From NCBI GenBank assembly GCA_016207285.1, contig JACQPW010000033.1, forward strand, positions 1 to 55,037: a stretch of 55,037 nt of DNA, in the 5' to 3' direction. The position numbers were made by a program, and so were the translations under genes. Shown here one piece after another: positions 33,316 to 40,482 of this stretch (positions are counted from its first letter, which is position 1; each line of letters opens with the position of its first letter). The notes under the pieces are model-generated. The model was not told where the DNA came from and made no database searches. It saw only the letters and a program-made list of their open reading frames with translations. Source of the DNA: Candidatus Kerfeldbacteria bacterium. Its GTDB lineage: Bacteria; Patescibacteriota; Patescibacteriia; UBA9570.

Positions 33316-33343
33316 AGTATAACGGGTTAGCTGGTTTTGTCAA
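33316..33343 (-). promoter_or_regulatory. Promoter of glnA
   Basis: Minus strand: TTGACA (33343-33338), 16-bp spacer, TATACT (33321-33316). The -35 lies inside the end of the upstream gene. Transcription would start near 33310, exactly before hairpin P1, giving a leader of about 97 nt. Confidence 0.85.
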
Positions 33344-34346
33344 AAGTGGCTCGAAGTTTACGTAAAGCTGCTAGTACCTCGGCCTGGGTCTTGGCATGCT
33401 GAATGCCGAATCCGCTCATGCTATAAGGTAAATTGATTAGGTTTGGTTGCTGTTGTGCCACGAGTAGCGTTTCAACTAACGCGCGTTGTACAGTTGCATC
33501 CTCGACAAATTGTTGTGGGCAAAGTTCGCAGAGACCAAGGTACGCACGATCTAATCTATCAAATAATTGCCAGCGCGCTAATTTTCGTTTTAGGGTTTGT
33601 CCTGCCGGGTCATTAGCTAAGCTAGCACTTAACCGTTGTGGATCAAGAATACGTAATTCCACAAATGTGCCATACGGTGGCAGGTCATTGACTTTGGCCT
33701 GGCGGGGTACAAAGTTAAATTGTGGGTGTACTGGAGTAATACCGCGTTCCAACATCTTTACAATAATACTCGTTGGGTTGATCGCTCGGGCTGTTGCCAG
33801 AGCCGTAGCAACATCCGCCCCACCATTGATTAATTCGGGACCAAATTCATCGACCACAGCGTGATCAACGGCCTGACCCGCGAGATACATAGCTAGTTTT
33901 TTGTCTTCGGTTAACCCATTATCTTGTAGACCATGGATAATGGCATAACCAGCATCGACAATGGCATCGTACCGTTTTAATAACTCAGTGTCACCTTGGG
34001 CTCTCTTCGTTACTGTCATCGGAACATCAGCCGTGGGATCAAATTGAATCTCACCATCCGATCCGGTTGTTAAGCGTGGATCAACACCACCGACGATACC
34101 AACCGTATGATCTGGAAACAGTTCATGAATGATAGTCATTTCATAAAACACCGCTTTGTGATGAAACGGTGACACAGGTATCCGTTTGGCGTCTTCGGTC
34201 TCATGTTTGACCTGGCGGTGAGTGCGATACCATTCCTTTAAGACCAGTGGGTTTTCCGGTGTCCCAAAAAAATAGATGCGACCCTCTTCACCACGTTTAT
34301 CGGGTGTGCGCTTACGGATAGGGTCGATGTCTTTACGGTCTAACAT
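33327..34346 (-). CDS. Hypothetical protein in operon with the ANTAR regulator
   Basis: 339-aa soluble protein with no signal peptide or membrane helix. I do not recognise the family. The N-terminal part (GRIYFFGTPENPLVLKEWYRTHRQVKHETEDAKR ... FYEMTIIHELFPDHTVGIVGG) has the feel of a degenerate kinase-like N-lobe with a lysine in beta-3 and a following helix, but no HRD/DFG motifs were seen. Residues ~135-215 are alpha-helical (AIIHGLQDNGL, DVATALATARAINPTSIIVKMLERGITPVHPQFNFV). It starts 4 nt after the GAF-ANTAR stop, so it is co-transcribed with that regulator and sits directly before the glnA promoter. Confidence 0.75.
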   Translation of the reverse strand: MLDRKDIDPIRKRTPDKRGEEGRIYFFGTPENPLVLKEWYRTHRQVKHETEDAKRIPVSPFHHKAVFYEMTIIHELFPDHTVGIVGGVDPRLTTGSDGEIQFDPTADVPMTVTKRAQGDTELLKRYDAIVDAGYAIIHGLQDNGLTEDKKLAMYLAGQAVDHAVVDEFGPELINGGADVATALATARAINPTSIIVKMLERGITPVHPQFNFVPRQAKVNDLPPYGTFVELRILDPQRLSASLANDPAGQTLKRKLARWQLFDRLDRAYLGLCELCPQQFVEDATVQRALVETLLVAQQQPNLINLPYSMSGFGIQHAKTQAEVLAALRKLRATFDKTS

Positions 34347-34350
34347 TGCA

Positions 34351-35034
34351 TTATAACGACAAAGCCAATAAGATCGCCTCGGCTACCTCCTTCATGGTTT
34401 TTTTGGTGTCCATGGATTTTTTGCGGATCAGGGCATAGGCGGCATCTTCACTCAGCTGTTGTTGTCTCATCAGCATACCTTTAGCCTTCTCCACCACTTT
34501 TCTGGTCTCGAGGGCATCTTTGAGGGCTTGAGTTTCTGACAATAATTTAGCATTATAAATCGCCCCACCTACTTGGGTGGCGATCATTTTTAGTAACGAC
34601 AAGTCCGTTTCTGGATGTTGGCGTTTTTTACGGTGTTGTACATTAATGACTCCAACCACATCACCTTTAAACATAATGGGTGCAGAGACAAAAGCTTCCC
34701 AGCGATCTTCGTCAACGTCTAAATGAGGAACAAACTTGAACCGACTATCAGCGTAAGATTTTTCTGTCAGGACTACTAACTTGTGGTGTTCGGCCACCCA
34801 GCCAGTGATACCCTCACCATACTGCATAGCTACTTTATTAATCATCTTGGGGTGGGGTATTTTTGAGGCCTTTAAAATGAGGTGATCATCCTGGGAGAGG
34901 TAAATCAAACAGGAATCCGCCTTCATCGTTTTAGACACTAAATCCACCACTTGAGCTAACACCTCATCTAAATCTAGGTTATAGCTGATGGTTTCGGTAA
35001 TGCGCTCTAGGAGTTGTAATTGTTGCTTCAACAT
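34351..35034 (-). CDS. GAF-ANTAR domain RNA-binding antiterminator
   Basis: 227-aa regulator. GAF domain ~15-165 (LDEVLAQVVDLVSKTMKADSCLIYL ... GEGITGWVAEHHKLVVL ... FVSAPIMFKGDVVGVINVQHR) as a small-ligand or redox sensor, then ANTAR domain ~170-225 (LETRKVVEKAKGMLMRQQQLSEDAAYALIRKKSMDTKKTMKEVAEAILLA), the three-helix RNA-binding module that stabilises hexaloop hairpins to prevent termination. There is no receiver domain, so sensing is through GAF. A likely target is the glnA leader 1 kb downstream on the same strand. A -10-like TAGTAT is present just upstream, but no convincing -35. Confidence 0.9.
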   Translation of the reverse strand: MLKQQLQLLERITETISYNLDLDEVLAQVVDLVSKTMKADSCLIYLSQDDHLILKASKIPHPKMINKVAMQYGEGITGWVAEHHKLVVLTEKSYADSRFKFVPHLDVDEDRWEAFVSAPIMFKGDVVGVINVQHRKKRQHPETDLSLLKMIATQVGGAIYNAKLLSETQALKDALETRKVVEKAKGMLMRQQQLSEDAAYALIRKKSMDTKKTMKEVAEAILLALSL

Positions 35035-35043
35035 GCCCCCATG

Positions 35044-35049
35044 GTATAC
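35044..35049 (+). promoter_or_regulatory. Extended -10 TGGTATACT before the small membrane protein
   Basis: TATACT with a TG extension ends 8 nt before the ATG at 35058, which would give a nearly leaderless transcript. The 23-bp spacer between the divergent starts leaves no space for a long leader. Confidence 0.5.
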
Positions 35050-35057
35050 TAAGTGGT

Positions 35058-35390
35058 ATGAATCCTCAAGTGACCAGTCGCAAATTTGGGATCGCTGCTG
35101 CCATCGTGACTCTATGGCTCTTTTTACATCAGACCCTGGCTTTTATCATTGCCGTGGTGCTGGGGACTACTAGTTCTAGCTATAAAGATGAACCAGCTAC
35201 CATTACATATTTGGTCTTGTCGGCTTTTGGTGTCTTACTTGGTATTGCTAGTCTGACATTGAGCGCCTTAAATCTCATGAAGGATACTAAAGGCAAGTGG
35301 CTAGGAATTGTGTCCATCATTATCACCTTACTTTGTTTGGCAGCTACCATTATTGTGGCCGTTTGGTCCTCGGTTGATACCTGGGGTTAG
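35058..35390 (+). CDS. Small membrane protein, about three TM helices
   Basis: 110 aa: helices at about 12-37 (AAAIVTLWLFLHQTLAFIIAVVLG), 48-70 (ITYLVLSAFGVLLGIASLTLSAL) and 80-103 (WLGIVSIIITLLCLAATIIVAVW), joined by short loops. It resembles DUF4190-type small membrane proteins in layout only; no functional motif is seen. Divergent from the GAF-ANTAR gene with 23 bp between starts, convergent with thiQ (9 bp). Unknown function. Confidence 0.7.
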   Translation: MNPQVTSRKFGIAAAIVTLWLFLHQTLAFIIAVVLGTTSSSYKDEPATITYLVLSAFGVLLGIASLTLSALNLMKDTKGKWLGIVSIIITLLCLAATIIVAVWSSVDTWG

Positions 35391-35399
35391 GTCTTCACC

Positions 35400-36104
35400 T
35401 TAAAAATGTTGCGCTAAAAAAGTTTGCAACCATGGATCTGGTTGTTGTTTGAGTGCTGCCCAGATATTCGCTGCGGTGATTGTTCCAGCCCGCAAGACAA
35501 TGGCTTGGTCAGCGATATAGTTGGCTTCGGCTAAATCATGCGTGACATACAGCACCGGTAGTCGCAGAGCGGCTAGTTGTTGTTTTAATAACCGTACTAG
35601 TTCAACCCGTAACAGCGCATCGACGCCAGCAAACGGTTCATCAAACAATAAAATTTTTGGTTGATAGACCATGGTGCGGGCTAACATCACCCGGCGTTGT
35701 TCACCACCACTCAACTGATGTGGGTAGCGCTTTAAAACAGCGGTCAGTTGGAGTTGTGCAGCTAGAGTGTTTACCGCTTGGGCAATCATCACCGGCGCTT
35801 GTTTGCGGAGTTTCAAGGGGTAGGCGATATTGTCCGCGGCAGTGAGATGCGGCAACAGGGTGTTGTCTTGTTCAACGTATCCCAATGAGCGTTTTTCTGG
35901 TGCCAATCCATCGAGTGGCAGGTTATTTAACTGGATTGTACCTTGATACGATTCTAAGCCAGCGATGCAGCGTAGCAAACTAGTTTTACCGGAGCCCGAT
36001 GGACCAATCAGAGCAGTGACTACATTTGGTTGCACCTGAAAAGACAGTTCTGATAATATCAGCTGATCATTTTTAGATAAAATCAGGTGATCAACGGCGA
36101 GCAT
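35400..36104 (-). CDS. thiQ: Thiamine ABC transporter ATP-binding protein
   Basis: ATPase of an import ABC transporter. 234 aa with Walker A GPSGSGKTS (34-42), Q-loop YVEQDN, signature LSGGEQRRVMLARTM, Walker B ILLFDEPFAGVD and the switch histidine in YVTHDLAEA. It overlaps thiP by 14 nt. Assignment to thiamine rests on the TPP riboswitch in front of the operon and the permease-binding-protein set; by sequence alone it could serve iron or spermidine. Confidence 0.9.
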   Translation of the reverse strand: MLAVDHLILSKNDQLILSELSFQVQPNVVTALIGPSGSGKTSLLRCIAGLESYQGTIQLNNLPLDGLAPEKRSLGYVEQDNTLLPHLTAADNIAYPLKLRKQAPVMIAQAVNTLAAQLQLTAVLKRYPHQLSGGEQRRVMLARTMVYQPKILLFDEPFAGVDALLRVELVRLLKQQLAALRLPVLYVTHDLAEANYIADQAIVLRAGTITAANIWAALKQQPDPWLQTFLAQHF

Positions 36105-37413
36105 AGAATACAGTAATGATGCCAGTCATGCAGCCAAGTATAATAAGCATAGCTAGGCTACCGACGGCAAAATGGTAACTGCCGATCAGTTGCAGGGCGT
36201 AGCCCATGGCCAAGGGTTGTTGGTGAGGTGTCAAATTGGTACTGATACTGGCATCGCCTAGGATGAGGATAACTCCGAAAATCACTACAGAGCGTATCGC
36301 TGGTAGTTGTAAGCGATACTCCAATTTTAATCTGTCCCAGACATGAGCGCCCAGTACTCGACTCGTTTGCAGCAGAGAGCGTCCATAGCGTTGGCGAGCT
36401 TGATGTAAAATAATCGTAGTGATTGGTAAAACTGATAATAACAAGGCACCCACTATACTGAGGTAACCTTTACCAAACAGCTGGTACCAAATAAACGAAG
36501 CGGTGATTGGTGAGATGCTCAAGAGTAGCAGGCCTAGGGTGGTGCCTAGCCGTAACAGCATCACCATACTAATGCTGATCATCAGCACGATCAGCGTAAT
36601 ACCAAGGGTACGTAACAGCGCACTACTAAATTGGCTGTTGAGTAGGGTGGTTACGTCAGTGGCTGTGATGGTCGTGATGATTCTCCTCACCAATGCCAAC
36701 AATGGCAGTAGTACTAAACCGGTGAGTAGTCCGCGCAATACTGTCCAGTACCACTGGCTGGGTGTAGCCGGTAGCGGAGTATATTGAGCAGGGACATAGT
36801 TTGGTTGGGTGAACACAAGTACAATCATGACCGTGAGTAGGATCAGAAATTGAATCGCCGCCGCCACTAAGGCTATAGTCGGTTGGTGATAGAGGTAGAT
36901 CTGTTTATACAACCATACCTCCATGGTTTGACCATGCACACCGCCGAGTTGTAACGGTAAGATGAAACTCGTAAAGCTGTAAAGGAAGATGATACCAGTT
37001 GTTCCAATGATGGCCAGACGTAGTTGTGGTAACAGTACTTGTCGGAAACGTTGCCAACGATTGGCGCCTAGTAGTTGTGCAGCGGCTTCGGTAGCTGGCG
37101 AAATGCCGTTTAAAGCTGACCGGAACAAACTATAGGCCAGTGGAACATTATAGTATCCGTAAGCCAGTAGTATAGTCGTAGGGGAATATAAGATTGGCAG
37201 CGGCAAGAGGCCTTGGGTACCAAAGGTAGCAATAAAACTAGTGGCCACAATGACTGGCGGCAGAAATACCGGCAACAGCATGCTGCCGATAAACCAGCGT
37301 GGGGCCGGTTGTTGCCACAGCCGTTCAACAACAGCCAAACCTCCGCCAATACCCAAGGCGAGCCCAACGGTAATTATTGAATACCAAAGGCTTGATTCCA
37401 ATCCTGTAACCAT
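36091..37413 (-). CDS. thiP: Thiamine ABC transporter permease
   Basis: Two fused permease halves with about 10-11 membrane helices; 440 aa compared with about 530 in Proteobacteria. The N-terminal first helix and loop seem missing: the protein begins at SSLWYSIITVGLALGIGGGL. Two EAA-type loops are present: AAQLLGANRWQRFRQVLLPQL (~122) and SRVLGAHVWDRLKLEYRLQLPAI (~350). The start overlaps the end of thiB by 40 nt, and the stop overlaps thiQ. Role: membrane channel for thiamine or its phosphates, inferred from operon and riboswitch. Confidence 0.88.
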   Translation of the reverse strand: MVTGLESSLWYSIITVGLALGIGGGLAVVERLWQQPAPRWFIGSMLLPVFLPPVIVATSFIATFGTQGLLPLPILYSPTTILLAYGYYNVPLAYSLFRSALNGISPATEAAAQLLGANRWQRFRQVLLPQLRLAIIGTTGIIFLYSFTSFILPLQLGGVHGQTMEVWLYKQIYLYHQPTIALVAAAIQFLILLTVMIVLVFTQPNYVPAQYTPLPATPSQWYWTVLRGLLTGLVLLPLLALVRRIITTITATDVTTLLNSQFSSALLRTLGITLIVLMISISMVMLLRLGTTLGLLLLSISPITASFIWYQLFGKGYLSIVGALLLSVLPITTIILHQARQRYGRSLLQTSRVLGAHVWDRLKLEYRLQLPAIRSVVIFGVILILGDASISTNLTPHQQPLAMGYALQLIGSYHFAVGSLAMLIILGCMTGIITVFYARR

Positions 37414-38348
37414 GTGGTGTAGTCCTGTTTAACGGTGGCTGCATCTATGGTAAGAATCTCATCAGCTTTGGGTTGGATAATTTGCGTGTAGGCAGCTGGC
37501 CAGGTACTGGCATCGCCACCGACTGGAAACATCCATTGGGTAGTCGGGATTTGATTTTGCACTGCGTCGGACAGCAGGTAATCGATAAACAATTGACCAC
37601 CGGCAGTTTGATTATTACCGCTGACTTGCGCCACATATTCGGTTTGTTTCAAGTAGCCATCTGAAATCGGTATCGCAGCATAACGATCACTGCCTTCTTG
37701 ATCAATATGGTAGGCCGGACTAGTCAGGTAACTTAACACAATCGGCGCTTCACCATTTAAAAACATCGTGTAGTAAGCAGTATTCCAATCCGGTGCGACG
37801 GTTAGGGTTTGATCAGCTAAGGCTTCCCAGAATTCATTGCTGTCATCGCCGAACACCGCCTGGCCCCACAATAATAATTGCGTGCCGGGTGAGGATAAGC
37901 CCGCTTGTTCAATAATGATTTTGCCTTGATAGGTCTCGTCTTCGGCTAAGGTTTCTAAACTGATCGGTTCTGGAAATGATAATTGGGTAGTGTCATAGAC
38001 AAAGCCCACATAGCCGTAATCAAAAGCGGTTGGATTCGTAAATAAATCGGCATCACCATAACGTGCCACATCGCTGTTATCGATCCCTAGTACCACATCG
38101 GCTTTAGGTGCGGACTGTTCCAATAAAAGCTGGCTGACCATGGCACCGGTATCGGCAAAGGTGACTACTTCAAGTTGCAACCCAGATTCAGTTTCAAAAC
38201 TATCTTGGATCGCCGGTAGTAAACCGTAATCGGCCGCTAGGCTATCATAGGTGTACACCGTCAGGGTGTTATCTACTGGTGTGACCGTCTGTTGGGTGCA
38301 GCCAGTGATGAGGAGACTACCGACTGCAAGGAGAATGAGTTTGTTCAT
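37374..38348 (-). CDS. thiB: Thiamine-binding lipoprotein
   Basis: Substrate-binding lipoprotein for thiamine/TPP. 324 aa with a lipobox LLITGC (Cys 17), then a type II binding-protein fold: LTVYTYDSLAADYGLLPAIQDSFETESG matches the ThiB opening, and DVVLGIDNSDVARY and FDYGYVGFVYDT are also ThiB-like. The lipid anchor implies a cell with a single membrane or a surface-attached protein. It is the first gene of thiBPQ, behind a TPP riboswitch and a large hairpin leader. Confidence 0.93.
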   Translation of the reverse strand: MNKLILLAVGSLLITGCTQQTVTPVDNTLTVYTYDSLAADYGLLPAIQDSFETESGLQLEVVTFADTGAMVSQLLLEQSAPKADVVLGIDNSDVARYGDADLFTNPTAFDYGYVGFVYDTTQLSFPEPISLETLAEDETYQGKIIIEQAGLSSPGTQLLLWGQAVFGDDSNEFWEALADQTLTVAPDWNTAYYTMFLNGEAPIVLSYLTSPAYHIDQEGSDRYAAIPISDGYLKQTEYVAQVSGNNQTAGGQLFIDYLLSDAVQNQIPTTQWMFPVGGDASTWPAAYTQIIQPKADEILTIDAATVKQDYTTWLQDWNQAFGIQ

Positions 38349-38359
38349 AAAGTGTTTTT

Positions 38360-38479
38360 AGATCTCTTCCCCGTCCCTGTCGACCTCTCTCCCTAACCCT
38401 CTCTCCTTTCAGGAAAGAGGGAATAGCTTCCCCCTCCTGAAAGGAGGGGCGGGGGGAGGTCGAGAAGGGGATGAGATCT
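38360..38479 (-). repeat. Cloverleaf-like palindromic element in the thiB leader
   Basis: Outer stem AGATCTCTTCCCC (38360-38372) with 38467-38479 (one mismatch); middle stem CGACCTC/GAGGTCG (38381-38387 with 38456-38462). Two inner hairpins are CCCTCT...AGAGGG (38397-38421) and CCCCTCCT/AGGAGGGG (38431-38449). It lies between the riboswitch terminator and the thiB ATG. The inner sequences resemble the post-nrdJ hairpin, suggesting a dispersed repeat family. Confidence 0.7.
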
Positions 38480-38486
38480 GTCTAAT

Positions 38487-38510
38487 AAAAAATTCCCTTC
38501 AATAGGGAAT
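38487..38510 (-). terminator. Terminator of the TPP riboswitch
   Basis: Minus strand ATTCCCT / AGGGAAT (38510-38504 with 38498-38492), loop ATTGA, followed by six T. The left arm TATTCCCT can instead pair with AGGGAATA at the 3' end of the aptamer (antiterminator), so TPP binding would favour termination. Confidence 0.85.
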
Positions 38511-38517
38511 ACAACAC

Positions 38518-38607
38518 AGTGGCTATATTCCCTTCGCTGGCATTACCCAGATCAGGTGTATAAGGATTTATCTCAGGCCTACTCCGCTAAAGCTTCGTAG
38601 CGCCACT
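38518..38607 (-). ncRNA. TPP (THI-box) riboswitch aptamer
   Basis: The minus-strand sequence has the invariant TPP aptamer parts: P1 AGTGGC/GCCACT (38607-38602 with 38523-38518), CTGAGAT (pyrimidine-binding bulge), and CCTGATCTGGGTAATGCCAG followed by CGAAGGGAA (pyrophosphate-binding and 3' part). Together with the downstream terminator this is a complete transcriptional OFF switch for thiBPQ. Confidence 0.96.
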
Positions 38608-38642
38608 CCTATACAGCCCAGTCATTGTAACGGATGATCAGG

Positions 38643-38670
38643 ATTGACACAAGAGGTTAATTATGTCATT
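38643..38670 (+). promoter_or_regulatory. Probable rnpB promoter
   Basis: TTGACA at 38643-38648 is a perfect -35. The -10 is weaker; CATTCT follows at a 17-bp spacing. Start near 38677, at the 5' end of the RNase P RNA P1 helix. Confidence 0.5.
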
Positions 38671-38677
38671 CTAGCCG

Positions 38678-39033
38678 TACCCAAGTGGGCTAGATGGCTG
38701 CCCGCCGTCGCTAAGGCTATGGCGGGAGGAAAGTCCGAACATTCACACCGCCGATTGGCAGTGTAAAGAGGTAGTGGGATTATACCCATCCAGCGTGAGC
38801 TGCGAGGTGCGAACAGTGATGCCTGGACCGAAAGGAAAGGGATCCGTATTCAAAGGGAATATGGATATACCCGCCGAAGCCTTGGCGAAGGCGGGGGTGC
38901 AACAGCTAAATCCTTACCTGAATGCAAGAGCAAATTTATCATGTACGGTCGCAATTGCCCGAACATGATTGGTAGCTCGCATTAGATAGATAGCCATCCA
39001 CGACAGAATTCGGCTTATCGGCCCAGTTGGGTA
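38678..39033 (+). ncRNA. rnpB: RNase P RNA (type A)
   Basis: Catalytic RNA that matures tRNA 5' ends. The P1 helix joins 38678-38690 and 39021-39033 (one mismatch). Conserved blocks are present: GAGGAAAGTCCGAAC (P3/P4 side), GAGGTGCGAACAGTGATGCC, GACCGAAAGG, GCAAGAGCAAA, AGATAGATAGCCATCCA, and the 3' CGACAGAATTCGGCTTATCGG that pairs in P4. A 64-aa ORF inside it is spurious. The RNA ends 6 nt before the next ATG with no terminator between. Confidence 0.95.
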
Positions 39034-39039
39034 ACCGTA

Positions 39040-40482
39040 ATGATCACATCTAGTTTGAAACGAGTTGAGCTAATCATTGGTGCATTATTGGTGCCATTAG
39101 ATTACATCATGATGATCGCCGCTGGTTATACAGCGTACGTGGTTCGGTTTGGAAATACGGTTAGTACTTTGCGCGCCGCTGTCTATGTGTTGCCGTTTGG
39201 TGACTACATGAAAATCCTCTTAGCCTCGGCAGTGGTCATGGTGATTATTTTTGCCTTCAACCGCATGTACGATATTACCGGCACACGGCGGATTCTAGAT
39301 GAGTTGCGTAAAATAGTACTAGCTTGTTCCACTGGAGTGTTGATTGTGATGATCCTGTTCTTTTTTAATCGGGAGTTATTTTCTTCGCGCTTTATTATTT
39401 TATCTGCCTGGTTGTTGAGCGTGACGTATCTGGCGGCGATGCGTTTAACAGTGATTATCGTTGAACGCTGGTTGTTTCGTCGCGGTATCGGCGTGCACCG
39501 CGTCTTGCTGATTGGTTCATCGCGCACCGCTAGCATTTTATTTGATGCCTTTCGTAACAGTCCTAGTTTAGGGTATAGCGTAATTGAACGTGCCTTGGTG
39601 GCCGACGCCTCGCTGTTTGATAAGATTAATAAAGTGATTAAGATCAAAGCGATTGATGACATTATTGTGGCCGACCAAGAGTTATCGCGTGAGCAAATTG
39701 CCCGCTTAATCGAGTTCAGTAAAATTCACCACCTTGATTTCAAATATGCCGCCGATATTTTTGATACCCAGGTGTCGCATATTGCGATGCGCCCAGTGGC
39801 TGGTATTCCGTTGGTGGAATTACGCCGGACGCCGTTACAAGGGTGGGGGCGCATTTTTAAGCGCGCGATTGATGTGGTTTTTTCTAGTTTGGCGTTAGTG
39901 GTCTTTTCGCCCGTGATGTTGGCAACGGCTATTGCGGTACGGTTAGATTCAGCCGGCCCAGTGATCTATAAAAATCGCCGCGTCGGAGAAACCGGTAGAG
40001 AATTTGATACCTTGAAGTTTCGCTCAATGAAAAAAGAGTATTGCATCGGTGAGCAGTTTGGTAATCCGGCTGCTGCTTTGGCCTTAGAACAAAAATTGAT
40101 CCAGGAGCAGAGCATTAAAACGGGTCCGGTTTATAAAATCAAAGATGACCCCAGAGTGACACGTGTTGGCAAATTTATTCGTAAATATTCTTTAGACGAG
40201 TTTCCGCAATTTTGGAATGTCTTGAAAGGGGAGATGAGTTTAGTGGGTCCACGACCACACCAGCCGCGCGAAGTGGAACAGTACGCGGATTATGAGCGCG
40301 CTATTTTGACGATGAAACCAGGTGTCTCTGGTTTGGCGCAAATTTCTGGCCGATCGGATTTAGAGTTTTCGGAAGAAATGCGCCTGGACACCTATTATAT
40401 GGAGAACTGGAGTATTTTGCTGGATGTGTATATTCTATTTAAAACCCCGTTTACCTTATTGAAAAAACGTTCCGCGTTATGA
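39040..40482 (+). CDS. Exopolysaccharide initiating sugar transferase (polyprenyl-phosphate glycosylphosphotransferase)
   Basis: Transfers a sugar-1-phosphate to undecaprenyl phosphate to start glycan assembly at the membrane. 480 aa: four to five N-terminal membrane helices, a CoA-binding-like Rossmann domain (~155-245, IGVHRVLLIGSSRTASILF), then the bacterial sugar transferase domain: KRAIDVVFSSLALVVFSPVM, IYKNRRVGETGREFDTLKFRSM, VTRVGKFIRKYSLDEFPQFWNVLKGEMSLVGPRP and KPGVSGLAQISGRSDL. WcaJ/WbaP-like. It overlaps the next GT by 4 nt and starts 6 nt after rnpB. Confidence 0.93.
   Translation: MITSSLKRVELIIGALLVPLDYIMMIAAGYTAYVVRFGNTVSTLRAAVYVLPFGDYMKILLASAVVMVIIFAFNRMYDITGTRRILDELRKIVLACSTGVLIVMILFFFNRELFSSRFIILSAWLLSVTYLAAMRLTVIIVERWLFRRGIGVHRVLLIGSSRTASILFDAFRNSPSLGYSVIERALVADASLFDKINKVIKIKAIDDIIVADQELSREQIARLIEFSKIHHLDFKYAADIFDTQVSHIAMRPVAGIPLVELRRTPLQGWGRIFKRAIDVVFSSLALVVFSPVMLATAIAVRLDSAGPVIYKNRRVGETGREFDTLKFRSMKKEYCIGEQFGNPAAALALEQKLIQEQSIKTGPVYKIKDDPRVTRVGKFIRKYSLDEFPQFWNVLKGEMSLVGPRPHQPREVEQYADYERAILTMKPGVSGLAQISGRSDLEFSEEMRLDTYYMENWSILLDVYILFKTPFTLLKKRSAL

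Noticed and set aside
38774..38968. 64-codon open frame on the plus strand
   Set aside because: It lies wholly inside the RNase P RNA, whose conserved blocks explain the sequence.
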